DNA of 64,000 nucleotides from Epiperipatus broadwayi (GCA_028023455.1 JAQFVV010006231.1:5656036-5720035); one strand, 5' to 3'; shown: positions 38,590 through 50,130, counted from the first letter of the stretch. A program made the numbers and translations. The notes: a model not told the origin generated them from the letters alone.

Positions 38590-38955
38590 TAGTACTGCAA
38601 ATAGAAACATAATGGATGAAATTAATTAGAATTAAATGTGGATGGAGTCCTTTTGATAGAAATAATAATATTAAAAGGAAATATGCCATGGGTTTGCAAA
38701 AAAGATATTTTAATTTATTATACCAGTTTTTAAATGTTGAAATAATTATAGAAATTTCAGATCACTCAAAAGTATTGAGAGATATATATTGGGAGTAGCA
38801 AGAAAAATAAAAATATATAGATGTGAGATCAAACAAGTTTCATCGATATCTTTGAAAGAATTAAGAGATTTAAATAAAGTTATACTTTAGAGATGATAAT
38901 AGATGAAAATTTGAAGTTTTAGATTGGATTCCAAGAGATTATAAAAGCAGGATTG
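38590..38955 (+). mobile_element. RTE LINE fragment (C-terminal coding region)
   Basis: Aligns to the younger RTE elements. GAAATTAATTAGAATTAAAT and GGATGGAGTCCTTTTGATAG match the segment encoding INHRIKLGWSAFGRNN, and the downstream RDDNR and WIPRD pieces match the end of the same ORF. It is truncated at both ends and decayed by indels. Confidence 0.7.
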
Positions 38956-41289
38956 GTAAAATTATTCCCCAGTATTATTTATTCAGAAACAATTCCCCCC
39001 CCCCCAAAAAAAAAGACATGTAAAACTTAATAAACTAATAGTGATTCATTCATAAAAAAACTACTACTATTATTATTACTATTATTATGATAATGATGAT
39101 GATGTATTATGCTAATGTTTGAAAAATAGGTGAAATTAAGACTAAGAAAAATATGATTTAAACAAATTAATTTTAGTTGTACACTATTTAAAAAATGCTT
39201 TTAAAATAGACTACTAACTTTATCAAACTGACTTCAACTTAAGACTTAGTTTTCTTGTAAAAAACTATAAATTTTGAAAATGCAGGCAAAACATTAATTA
39301 ATTAACTAATGAATAAAAAGTTCATCCATAGGAAAAATAATTGGATTCCAAATAAAAAATCAAAGAAACAAAAATTTTATAGAATATCTTTTTATGAAGT
39401 TGTTTTCTCATATACTTTATTTAATATATACTATATTCATCAGTGGTCTTTCAGAAATGGAATGCAGATGACATTGCCTTAGCTTTATAGTGTTTTTTTT
39501 TTTCCAGAGATAGAAAAGTCTTTTAATGATGATATGAAAAGTTTGGAGAGATCTTTTTCAAAGATTGAGGTCTTATTTCTAATCCATGAAAACATTGTGT
39601 TTATCCTTCCTTCTGTTTAAATATTAGGGAAATATTTTGTAAACTGATTGTGATTTCTGAAACAAAAGATGACTATAACTTTACTTTGTGTTCCTTTAGA
39701 ATGAATGATCTTGGGTTATAGTCCAATTTTTACCAAATATTAGATCTAAAATAGTGGTTGACAATATTTGGGGTACTTAATTGTTTTGCTTTTATTTAGA
39801 GAAAAATTTTCATATCAAATATTTAGATATGCACATAAATCAGCTTCTATGTAATGGCTGTCCATCCTCTCATATAATCTATCAGATGACAGAGTTAAGT
39901 TGTTTAACGTATCTTTAAGCCTTGAATGATTTAGAGCAATAGTTGAGTAGTGAGCTTGAGGGATAATGGTTTATAGATTGTAATTCAGCTGTTATTTTTG
40001 ATACTGGAATGCCACAAGATTTCCAAATGATAAACTATTTGATTATTTAATTATCACTAACTTATGATGTAATTTCATCATCTAACAAACATCTTAAATA
40101 AACAATTTATTTTTTATTTATTTTCTAATAAATTATTCAAATAAGTAAGAAATTATGTCACAAGAGATGAGATTCATGAAAGATACCAAACAAATTACTT
40201 TTACCTGGTCATTCTTTGTTGTTGTGCTTATTATTGTGGAAGTGAAATTTAATAGTTATTAATCGAAATACCTGTGGATAAACACAAATAATGTTCAATG
40301 TATGTTTACAATTGCAAAATAGGACATAGAGAGCCATAAGTGAATCCATTTTTTATTGGAATATTAACCAATTTTTAAGTTAAATGGTTATGAATAGACT
40401 AACTGGTTTGAGTAAAAACTATTTAATCAGTTTATTTTAGAATTTGTGATTTAGAATTATGTTATAGGTTTAGAATTACATGATAAAAAATAAAACTTTT
40501 TTTATTAAAAACAATTTGGTTTAGTGCTCAGGCATTCATAGAAATTTGAGTCATTGGAAGTGACAGTGCTAGGTCATGATCCAAAGAATTTGAGCACCAG
40601 AACCTGCCACTTTATCACTACACAAAGTTACACAGGGCAGCTTTTTTACATTATTTGAATATGATTCAAAATCCAGAATATAAACTAATTTTTATTTAGT
40701 AATATATCGTTTAATTTTTACTAAAGCAATCTATAACAAATTAAAATAATATTGGGATTATTATATTATAATGAATCTGTAAGTTTCTACAAATGCTGAA
40801 AAAATAATAAGCTATTATTGATGATATCAATATGTTTTTATTGACTGCCCTTGGCAAAAAAATTTTTGCAGCCATAAACCTGCTTTTTTTAGCAGGTTGC
40901 TTAACATATTTATTCTCAACTTTATATAAAAAAATAATAAAATATAGTAATCTTAATAATTAATAAAAATAAAATAAAATTTTTAAACATTAAGATTTTA
41001 GTTTAGCTTTAAATAAATATCTTTAATATTGATTTTTATAATTTGAATAACAAAAATAGTCTTCACTTTTTTATGTCATATATTTTAAAGTAAACAATTT
41101 GTCATAGAATGTATCATCTTGATGAAGTGTTAATAATTCAAGGGTTCATTTAATTGCATATAAAATATTTTATCTTATTAGAGGCAAAACTTTCCATGTC
41201 ATCCATTGTCAGCCAGAGTAATTTATGGATACATGCTTCACTAGGTGGCACTACATGTTATGACAGCTTGTGTTTTTAATAATAGAAAT
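38956..41289. other. AT-rich non-coding DNA
   Basis: No gene recognised. C9A9-type run at 38995-39013 and a perfect hairpin at 40877-40898. Confidence 0.45.
40877..40898. repeat. perfect 8-bp stem hairpin
   Basis: AACCTGCT-TTTTTT-AGCAGGTT, an isolated inverted repeat with no neighbouring gene. Confidence 0.6.
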
Positions 41290-43930
41290 GGTTAGTAATG
41301 TGATGGAAAATAGTAATAAAAGTAGAAAGGATAGTGAAGGATGGGGATGGAAAATGAATGATAATAAGTTTGAAGAATATAAAATAAAAGCAGAATAAAT
41401 CATGGAAGAGTTTGTTGGACATGAATATTTAGAAGAATAAAAGTAATAGAAAAATGAGAGTTAGTAAAAGTGTAAAAGACAGGGAAAAAGCACACAGAGA
41501 ATATAAGTGTGCTAGTAAAAGACAAAAAAGTGAAAAAGATACTAATGTTAAATGGGAAAAGTATTTAAATAAAAAGAAATTGACTAAAATAGATGATAAA
41601 AATAGGGAATGAAATTAAATAGTAAATTGTTGGAGGTTATTAATAAAAGTAGAAGAGATGGGAGTAAAAATTTTTTGGAAATATATTAAAAGAAGGAATG
41701 TAGGGGAGAGAGAAGTAGTACTATTAGATGATGAGAGAATAGAATGTAGCTCTAGAAGGAAATTAGAGACAATCTTAAATAAGTATGTAATGAATATAGA
41801 AAAGATGCTAGGTGTGAAGGACCAAGTAATAACAAACATGAAAGCATATAGTAATGGAAATATTAGGTTTACAGAAAATGAATTGAATGAAGCAGGGAAG
41901 AAATTGAAAAGTGGAAAGGCAAGATGTTTAGATGGATGGACAGCAGAGATGGTTATGAATTTAGGAAATAGGGCAAAATTAAACCTATTATCATGTTTTA
42001 ATAAGATGGCACAGAAGTATTTCCAGATAATTAAAGTAATACAAGAGTAAAGCTAATATTTAAAGGAAAATGTAAGAATCATAGAAAGTTAAGCAAGTAT
42101 AGACCGATAGGAGTAACATCATTGTTATATAAAGTTTTCGCATATATGGTGGCTGGAAGAGTCACAAAATGGAAGGAAGAAAATAATATAGTAAGAGAAA
42201 TGCCAGGAGGTTTTTGATTGGATAGGCATATAGGATAGTCTTTTTTGTAGTTACACAACTTATAGAGGTAGGGATAGGTTCAGTTATATATGGTTTTTAT
42301 AGATATAGAGAAGGCATATGATATAGTAAATAGAAATAGATTATGGATAAGTTTAATAAATTTGGGAATGAATGGAGTTTTAGTGGATCTTATTAAGAGA
42401 TTGTATGAAAATAATTACTATACATATCAATTAAGAAATATAGAATCAGTTAAAGTTAAAAATGGTGTGGGACTATGCCATCCATTTTGTTTTTGTTATA
42501 TTTGAGAGAAATGGAGACAGCAGTAGAAAGACTAGGAAGAGGAGTAGACATACCATTAATAGGTAGCAAGGAAGTATATTACATTATCAGGTCTTTTATT
42601 TCTGATGGATATCTTCTTGTGCTCAGAAACTGGGGAAGATATTGATGTTATGCTGAAGACATGTACAAGGGTTGGTAAAGACATGGACATTAAATTTAGT
42701 GAAGAAAAATAAAAAATAATGATGATAAATACTGAGAAATGAGAAGAGAAATAATTTTTATTGGCAGATATAAAGTTAGTTGTGGTGAATAGGTATAACA
42801 GTTTGGGAATTGTCTTAAGTAATCAGAGAAATTGCTTGGATGAATGGGAGAAAAATTGATAAATGAAGAAAAGGAAAGAATGGGACTGATAAAGAAATTA
42901 ACAATGTTTTCATATAATAAATATGATGTAGCTAGAATTGTGTGGGAGTTGATATAGCAGGGTTAACATATAGTAATGATGCATTATGTGTAAGTAAAGG
43001 GGTATTAGACTACTTAGAAAAAGTACAAAGAGAAGTAGGAAGATATGCATTAAATGAAGGTGTATAGATGGCAAAGTAGGCAATTTAAGGAGAAGTGGGA
43101 AGGTCAAGTTTTTATATGAGAGATTGAAAAAGCAAAGTCAAAATGTTCGGTAGATTGCAATTTATGGATAATAAGAGAATAGCCAAAATAGTATTTGATT
43201 GGAATATGAGTAAAGGACAAGCAACAAGATGGGTGAGAGAAAGGAAGTATGGTATGCAGAAGATTTAGATAAAGAATTTATGTCAGTATACGTATACAAA
43301 AGGAGAGATGATTGTGTTAGGAGAATTGTTGAGTGTTATAATGGTAAGCAATGGAATAGAAGAATAGATGCATTAATAAAAAATAGGAAGTTGGTGAGAT
43401 GGAGAACTAGTATGGAGAGTAAAAAGAGTTTAAATATATATAGAAGTAAACAGAATAATGGGTTTGAGTTAATTTATGATAATAGCAAGGAAAGTAGTTT
43501 ACTATTTGAGACTCGAATGGGATCTTTAGCGACAAGGGAATATATAAATGGAAAAATATGGATGATTTAGTCTGCAAGTTATGTATAAGAGGGCATAGAA
43601 AATATTAGTCATCTATTAATTGAATGTAAATGCCTGCAAGCAGAAAGGGTACAAATAATGAAGTTGTGGGAGAATAAATATAAACAAAGTAATTATACAG
43701 AAAGTGGGTTCTTGGTTTTTATGCTGGGATTTGGATGTAAAGGTCATAGAGTTGACCAAAATAATGTTGTGGAAATGGGATGGAGCCAGATAGTGAAAAA
43801 TATGGGAAAAACTTAGGGTGGGGAATGGAAAGGGAAGATAAGTTGGCTAAGAGGTTTCTCTAGGCATAGTGACAGAAATTTCTGACTCCAAAAAAGGAGA
43901 AAACACAGTGCATCACGAATGATGGTCATG
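41290..43930 (+). mobile_element. LINE family C, long 5'-truncated copy
   Basis: Contains the linker, reverse transcriptase and C-terminal region of the same LINE as 30311-30960. The shared end runs to GGAGAA...CAGTGCATCACGAATGATG. The endonuclease is missing or unrecognisable, so the copy is 5' truncated or worn at its left end. The clade was not resolved. Confidence 0.8.
41450..43860 (+). pseudogene. LINE family C reverse transcriptase polyprotein, degenerate
   Basis: Readable pieces, in order: a Lys/Glu-rich linker ending NFWKYIKRRNVGE (about 41670); FTENELNEAGKKLKSGKARC and LDGWTAEMV (41870-41960), the region before the polymerase; KYRPIGVTSLLYKVFAYMV (about 42095); VFIDIEKAYDIVNRNRLW (about 42290), the motif A with catalytic Asp; GVGLCHPF (about 42465), a worn GVRQG motif B; and a FISDG stretch near 42590 where FADD would be expected. 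The C-terminal MESKKSLNIYRSKQNNGFEL (43400) and a worn C-x2-C...H...C finger (about 43570-43640) follow. Several frameshifts and stops separate the pieces, and the loss of the FADD motif makes it inactive. Confidence 0.7.
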
Positions 43931-44443
43931 TGATGTTTAGTGGTTTAATATTTTATCTCATGGAAGTAAATTTTTAATTAAATATTCTTATTAATATGAC
44001 ATTATACCATGATTTTCTGGTATGGTGTAACTGTGGTTCTCAAATACACAAATACATGCAAAGTCTCTACAATATTTTATTGTATGAAAGCAATTTTTCA
44101 TTAAATATGCATAGTAATATGAAGTTATGATGTAATAAAATAAATTTGCCATTGCCAGCATATTACATCAGTAAAAGAAGATTATTTCAATCTGTTCTTT
44201 GATTCAAATCCTACATATTTTAATATATATATTTTTTATAGCAATTGTAATTTTGAAATGAGAAAATCTATTGAATAAATGTTGCCTGGTTAATTTTTTA
44301 TTGATGAAATAGAAATGATAAACTTAAAAACAAAAATTAAAACTTGTAATCAACATTTCAGTATTAGCTATTATGACACAATATTTTGGTTAAATCTTTG
44401 GTAAATTAATTATTTTGTTGGCCATATCTTTCTTTTTTTTAAA
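43931..44443. other. non-coding DNA
   Basis: Nothing recognised. Confidence 0.4.
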
Positions 44444-44500
44444 TATCATCATCATCAACCATTATCAATCCACTGCAGGATAAAGGTCTCTCCAAGTTCA
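44444..44500 (-). mobile_element. RTE LINE 3' terminus, minute fragment
   Basis: The minus strand reads CTTGGAGAGACCTTTATCCT, then GCAGTGGATTGATAATGGTT, then GATGATGATGATATT. This is the last 55 bp of the RTE elements ending at 49386 and 57872, including the (GAT)n tail. It is an extremely 5'-truncated insertion. Confidence 0.85.
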
Positions 44501-44521
44501 TGCATTTTTGTAAATACAAGC

Positions 44522-44637
44522 CTTTTTTTTTCTTTCATATGTCATAGCATCGACCGGGAGGCGAACCCACAACTGTCTGCAACCAACTATTTGCTTGCAA
44601 GACGGCTACGATGACCTCTTGGCTATCAACGCTTGAC
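44522..44637 (-). mobile_element. tRNA-derived SINE, copy 3
   Basis: The minus-strand head GCGTTGATAGCCAAGAGG has an A-box match, followed by GTGGGTTCGCCTCC (B box), GGTCGATGCTATGACATATG and an A-rich tail. It is flanked by a perfect 10-bp target-site duplication, AAATACAAGC, at 44512-44521 and 44638-44647. It inserted immediately beside the RTE 3' fragment. The anticodon region carries an insertion relative to copy 1. Confidence 0.8.
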
Positions 44638-44647
44638 AAATACAAGC

Positions 44648-45002
44648 ATTTTATAAAGCAATGTCATGCTGTATATAACTTGCTTTATTGATTATTAACA
44701 TTCACATATGTCACATACTGAGCTTCGTTTTTTTAAATATTACCTGAAAAAATTTCAGAATTATGGTGAAGTTGCTTGTATTATAGATAAAGATCCCGTT
44801 GGATGGCGCCGTTTTCACACTAAAACTATAAAATATAAACATTCACGGGCTGTTGATTTTAATAATTTTTCTGTGCTTTTTAGTAATGCGAAAATAAAAA
44901 CAAAACAAAATCGTCTTTTATAAATATTATTTTTTATTAACGTATACAATTTAAATGATAATAATAAATGTAAAATAAAATCAAGAAATTAAAATTTGAT
45001 TT
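44648..45002. other. non-coding DNA with a small unassigned frame
   Basis: An ATG-started frame of 71 codons (44708-44923) reads MSHTELRFFKYYLKKFQ...NRLL. No family was recognised and it is probably not a gene. Part of it, TAGTAATGCGAAAATAAAAA near 44881, recurs imperfectly at about 45341, beyond the TTAGGG array, so the two arrays may lie inside one repeat unit. Confidence 0.35.
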
Positions 45003-45148
45003 GTGTTTTTCTATCGTATATTTTTTTAATTGTGTTACGGGTTTTTTTTATACATTTTCTATCGTATATTTTTTTACTTGTGTTACGGCTTTTTTTTTTA
45101 TCAATTTTCTATCGGATATTTTTTTACTTGTGTTACGTCTTTTTTTGT
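45003..45148 (+). repeat. 50-bp minisatellite, three units
   Basis: Three tandem units built on TTTTCTATCGTATATTTTTT and TACTTGTGTTACGGCTTTTT, starting near 45006, 45054 and 45104. Adjacent to the TTAGGG-like array. Confidence 0.85.
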
Positions 45149-45196
45149 TGTTGTTTAACTAAAAAATAATAATCGTAATAAAAGTAAAAGTTGTTA

Positions 45197-45329
45197 CGGT
45201 TAGATTTAGGGTTAGTTTTAGGGTTAGTTTAGGGTTAGGTTTAGGGTTAATTTTAGGGTTAGTATTAGGGTTAGTTTAGGGTTAGGTTTAGGGTTAGTTT
45301 TAGGGTTAGGGTTAGTTTTAGGGTTAGTG
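45197..45329 (+). repeat. degenerate telomere-like TTAGGG array
   Basis: About fifteen GGGTTA/TTAGGG units spaced by extra T or TTTA, for example TTTAGGGTTAGTTTTAGGG. The ancestral animal telomere unit is TTAGGG. The array is interstitial, short and irregular, so it is not a chromosome end. Confidence 0.8.
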
Positions 45330-46119
45330 TTCTGTTTGTTTGTAATGCTAAAATAAAAAAATTCAAAATCGTAAGCGTACTCGGACAGAAGAAAGAAACT
45401 CAAACTTTTTTAAACAACAACAAACACATACAAATGTCTTCTTTACTTATTAAACATGTTTATAATATTTTCTTTTTATTAAATTTACAAAAAAACCTGT
45501 ATATTTGGACTTTCTTACTGGATATTTTTTTCGTACCGCTCTTTTTTACTTCAAAAATATACAGATGGTAGAATCTTCTTTGTCTCGTGGAATGTTACTA
45601 ACAGTACGTTACTTGACAAGTTACCTAATTGCAACTCAATAAAAACATAGATATTTAACATTTACCCAAATAAAAGTTCAATACAGTATGTTGTAAAAAG
45701 TCTTATAATTATTGTTTTAAAAAATCTGAACATTTCAATAGTTTAAAATAATAATAAAAAAGCCAATGAAAACATTTCAACACAATTCAAATACAAACTC
45801 TCTCATTAAGCCGTAATTATTTTATAAACTGTGTGAATTCGGAAAAATGTAATTGCTGTTTAGCGACATACATGCTGTATTGCGACGCAACATAGCGGCC
45901 TGCATTCTGTAGCACAACAAAAAAGTTGTATTATAGAAAATGCGGCTTCGAACGTGTCGGCCGCGGAAACAGCATTTTTATGTGTTTTAGCACGAAAAAC
46001 ATACCATAGAACGGCATCTTTAGCTATAAGATGAGTACCATGGTGAGAATATAAATTCTGTATACATGTTCAAATACATATTTATATATAAAATGTAGGC
46101 TGCAGAAAGGAGTTTTGCT
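45330..46119. other. non-coding DNA, partly GC-richer
   Basis: No gene. 45880-46030 is richer in CG dinucleotides (GCGACGCAACATAGCGGCC, GTCGGCCGCGGAAAC) than anything around it and may be part of an uncharacterised repeat. Confidence 0.4.
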
Positions 46120-49100
46120 ATTAACTGAAAGGAGACCCTTTGATTCCTCTTGGAGGCCTTAAAGGAACCGAGCAGGGCAAATTCCTAATGTCCACTCCAT
46201 ACGTTCTTGTCATTGCAGCTGCTATTACTATGTGATTATTCATATAGTATACGAATGTGGATGGGCTGCTCACCAACACGCATTAGCCAGCGTGGTGAGT
46301 TTATTGGCTTTTTACCTCTGAGTTTAAGATCAAGAAACACCATGGTCTTTCTTCTCAGTGCCTGATAAGGCAGAATGAATGTTTGGGTAAAGGATAAATA
46401 TTTTCCCAATACATATATACAATTATGACAGACAAAAATAAAGCATGGCCCTTATTCCCAGGAGGCTGTAAAGTCACCAACCAAGGCAGCGGTTGGTGGC
46501 CGAAGGCGGAGGGTGCTAAGAATCCCTTGATTGTGGACCCAGGCTGCCATTTGATGAAGACTTTTTATTTAGGTACTTACAACTGCAGATCACTTTCAAG
46601 TGAAGGAAGATTGCAAGAATTAGAAGAAGAACTCTCTTATATTAAATGGGACATTATAGGACTTTGTGAAGTTAGAAGAAAAGGTGAAGAGACAATTGAT
46701 TTAAAAAGTGGACATATACTCTATTATAAAGGCACAAATATTGGAAATACAAGTGGAGTAGGATTCATTATAAATAAAAAGTGGAAGAACAATATTGTGG
46801 AGATTGATGGTGTATCGGACAGAGTGGCAAGATTAGTTATACAACTTAATAGCAGATACCAAATGCAGATAATTCAGGTTTATGCCCCAACAAGTTCTCA
46901 TAGTGATGAAGTAGTAGAAGATTTTTATATGGATGTACAAAAGGCTTTTTATCAGAGTAAACACCATTTTAAAATTGTTATGGGAGACTTAAATTGGTAA
47001 AAAAATGAAAGATGAAAGTGCTGTGGGTAATTTTGGTTATGGTAATAGAAATGAGAGAGGACATAGACTTGTGGAGTTTGCAGAAAAAGAAAAACTTTAT
47101 ATTATGAATTCTTTTTTTGAGAAAAATGTTAAAAGGAAATGGACATGGAAGCATCCAAATGAAGGTACAGCAGAATTGGATTATATTTTGACTAACAGGA
47201 AATACATATTTCAAGATTGTAATGTTCTTAATAAATTTAACACAGGAAGTGATCATCGATTAGTAAGGTGTAAGATACGTGTTAATGTAAAACTAGAGAG
47301 ACAAAAATTATTAAGAAAAACAATATTTACAGTTGATATTCCTAATCTCCAGAAACATTCTAATGAATTTAAATTAGAACTTACAAATCGGTTTCAAGTA
47401 TTAGTAGATTTTGAACATGATTCAGATTTGAATGAAATTTATATGAAAATAACTGATACACTTTTGAAAACTGCAACAAAGATAGCTGGTAGAAAGAAAC
47501 AGCAATTGACCAATAAAATTTCTACTGAGACTAGAGGATTTATGAAGAAAAGAAGGAATATGAAGATATACAAAAATGATGCATTAAAAAGAATTGAATA
47601 TCTCGAATTTTGTAAAATGGTGCGGAAAAGAGTTGAAAATGATATAAGAAAGTATAACTGTGAACTAGCAAGGAAAGCTGTAGAAGAAAATAAAAGTCTT
47701 AAGAATGTAAAACAACATTTTGGTATTGTTATGAAATTTATATCTGCAATAAGAAAAAAAGATGGAATTATTACTAAAAGGAGAGATGACATCATGAAAT
47801 TGGTAGAAGATTTTTATCAAGAATTATATAGTAATAAAGAACAAGTACCTCCTATATCTATTACATCTTCCAAATTGCCCAGAATTTTAAATGAAGAAGT
47901 GAGACATGCAATTAAATGTATGAAGAAAGGAAAGGCTCCAGGTAATGATGGAATTATAATTGATATATTAAAAGAAGCAGGTGAAGAAATAGAATTTTTT
48001 TTAGCAAAGTTATATACCAAATGTCTAAATGATAAAGATGTATCGGATGATTGGAAGAATGCAGTAATAATATTAATATTTAAAAAAGGTGATAAAGAAG
48101 ATATTAGAAATTACAAACCTATCAGCCTTTTATCAGTTTTATATAAAATTTTTACCAAGATAATTATTACTCGTCTACAGAGAACATTGGATTTCCACCA
48201 ACCAAGAGAACAAGCCAGATTTAAAAGTGGTTTTAGTACAGTAGATCATATCCAGGTATTGAGAGAAGTTATAGAAAGGACAAATGAATATGAGTTGCCA
48301 TTATGCTTAGGATTTGTAGATTATGAAAAGGCATTTGATTCTATAAACATTTCTTCAGTGATTAAAGCATTAGATCATCAAGGTATACATCCAGGATATT
48401 GTCATATTTTAAAGAATATTTATAAAAATGCAACAGCAACATTTAGATTACATAATGACACTGGGAAAGTCAACATTGAGAAAGGTGTAAGACAAGGTGA
48501 CTCCATATCTCCAAAACTTTTTACAGCAGTGCTGCATGAAGTATTTTGTGGATTAAAATGGGAAACTAAAGGAATGAAAGTAAATGGTGATTATTTAAGT
48601 CATTAAGATTTCGCAGATGATGTAGTTGTTTTTGCAAATAATGCTTCAGATCTGCAGGAAATGTTGCAGGAATTATCAGATGAAAGTAGGAAAGTAGGAC
48701 TAAAGATAAATGTTAAAAAGACTAAAGTAATGTTTAATCGATTTGCTCAAAATATGAAAATAAAGATTGATTATGATGAATTAGAAGAAGTTAACAGTTA
48801 CAAATACCTTGGTCAGATTATTAATACAGATGGAAACATAATGGAGGAAATTAATCATAGAATTGAACTTGGTTGGAGTGCTTTTGGTAGAAATAACTTG
48901 ATACTAAAAGGAAATATACCTATGTGTTTGAAAAGGAAGGTTTTTAACAAATGTGTTTTACCAGTTCTTACTTATGGATCTGAGACTTGGACACTTAATA
49001 GAAGAGCAATTCAGAGACTTCAGACCACTCAAAGAAGTATGGAGAGGTGTATGTTGGGAGTAACAAGAAGAGATCGTAAACGCAATGTATGGGTAAGAGA

Positions 49101-49386
49101 ACAAACAGGTGTTACTGACCTCATTGAAAAAATTAAAAGATTGAAGTAGAGTTGGGCTGGATATATTGTTAGAAGAGATGATAATAGATGGACAATTGAA
49201 ATTTTAAACTGTATTCCAAGAGATTGTAAAAGACCCAGAAAGAGACCACATGTGAGATGGATGGATGAAATAAGAAAGTGTGCAGGGCTGATGTGGAGAA
49301 GCTAAAGATCGGTGAAGATGGATTAAACTTGGAGAGACCTTCATCCTGCAGTGGATTGATAATGGTTGATAATGATGATGATGATA
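46120..49386 (+). mobile_element. RTE/BovB-type LINE, near full length
   Basis: Non-LTR retrotransposon with a GC-richer 5' leader. The leader includes CACGCATTAGCCAGCGTGGT, a phrase reminiscent of RTE-associated repeats in arthropods. One long ORF (endonuclease plus reverse transcriptase) follows, and the element ends in a GATGATGATGATA tail, which is typical of RTE microsatellite-like 3' ends. A sister copy lies at 55665-57872, and smaller relics at 38590-38955 and 44444-44500. It is broken by a frameshift and several stops. The start of the leader is approximate. Confidence 0.85.
46425..49312 (+). pseudogene. RTE endonuclease-reverse transcriptase, disrupted
   Basis: Target-nicking and reverse-transcribing protein, often annotated as craniofacial development protein 2-like in animals. 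It starts at ATG 46425 (MTDKNKAWPLFPGGCK). Endonuclease motifs are LGTYNCRSLS, IIGLCEVRRKGEE, IIQVYAPTSSHSDE and VMGDLN. The frame breaks at about 46995 (a TAA just after GDLNW) and resumes at 47005 with ELDYILTNR and GSDHRLVRCK. Reverse transcriptase motifs are KGKAPGNDGI, NYKPISLLSVLYKIFTKII, GFVDYEKAFDSI and GVRQGDSISPKLFTAVL, and then SH-stop-DFADDVVVF, where a Leu codon has become TAA at 48604. The C-terminal KYLGQIINTDG, LPVLTYGSETWTL and RRDRKRNVWVREQTGV follow, with another stop near 49147 (Trp codon to TAG). The expected product is about 960 residues. Confidence 0.9.
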
Positions 49387-50021
49387 TAAAATGTCAGAAT
49401 TAAATCTGTAAACAGTAAGTGTATGTTGCAAAAATTGCTATGCAGTCACTTTATTGGAAGCATTATATGAAGATTACAATAAAAATGCTCTTCATGAATT
49501 GTAGAATGATAGACTCTGGAGTTTAAAATCTACGATCATGCCCAGTTCTGTCATTTCCGGATACTTCTTATAAACTCGGGCAATAATGTCATTTGATTAT
49601 TATTATAAAAATGAAAGTTATAAGTAAATAATGTACTATAATTGTAAAGAAAAGGGAAATAGTACAATAGGGAATAAAATAAAAACAATATATATGTCCG
49701 AAATTTATTAAATCGCAAAATAAAATAATTTTATAACTAAATCCATAAGTAAATTAAATAAATAAGTACATTTTATAATTGAAGAGGAAGATAAATAATT
49801 TATGATTTACTATATGATTAAGAGTCTTAAAATTGACGGAAGTCAATTCATTAATTGCTAAGTTAGTCATTTGAACGTTTATTTATTTATTTAGATGTTT
49901 TCTTCACTGAATGAGTTATTGTGCCCCCCGCCGCCGAGGAGTGTTTTTTTTTTTTTTTGACTGCTGTAAAGTTAATATGACCTACTGTTTATATTATAAT
50001 GTGACTCATCAGATTTCAATA
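49387..50021. other. non-coding DNA with one dispersed repeat
   Basis: Apart from the repeat at 49498-49600 and a GC-rich run near 49923-49940 (CCCCCCGCCGCCGAGGAG), nothing was recognised. Confidence 0.4.
49498..49600 (+). repeat. short dispersed repeat family D, copy 1
   Basis: TGTAGAATGATAGACTCTGG, AAAATCTACGATCATGCCCA and CTTATAAACTCGGGCAATAA recur in order, with divergence, at 51100-51220, 54762-54890 and partly at 55190-55245. Confidence 0.5.
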
Positions 50022-50130
50022 TTTGTAATATTGTGGTCAAGAGGTCAGCGCGATTGCCTTGCATTTGCAGGCAGTTGTCCGGGTTGCGGGTTCGCGTCCC
50101 GGCCGATGCTATGACACTTTAAAAAAAAAA
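50022..50130 (+). mobile_element. tRNA-derived SINE, copy 4
   Basis: TTGTGGTCAAGAGGTCAGCG (A box), CAGTTGTCCGGGTTGCGGGT, then TTCGCGTCCCGGCCGATGCT (B box GGTTCGCGTCC), ATGACACTTT and an A10 run. Same family and tail signature (ATGACA...A-run) as copies 1-3; the head shares AAGAGGTCA with copy 3. Possible short target duplication TCAATA on both sides. Confidence 0.75.

Noticed and set aside
39450-39620. NADDIALAL followed by EIEKSFNDDMKSLERSF, like a reverse-transcriptase FADD region
   Set aside because: Only one motif, no flanking RT motifs recognised and a stop inside; it could be chance or an extremely old LINE.
45197-45329. TTAGGG array as a true telomere
   Set aside because: It is short, irregular and internal, with unique sequence and retroelements on both sides.
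47439-48020. Minus-strand open frames of 67-118 codons opposite the RTE element, and the equivalent ones at 55888-56511 and 57449-57840
   Set aside because: They are antisense shadows of the RTE coding sequence: hydrophobic, low complexity and recurring wherever the RTE does.
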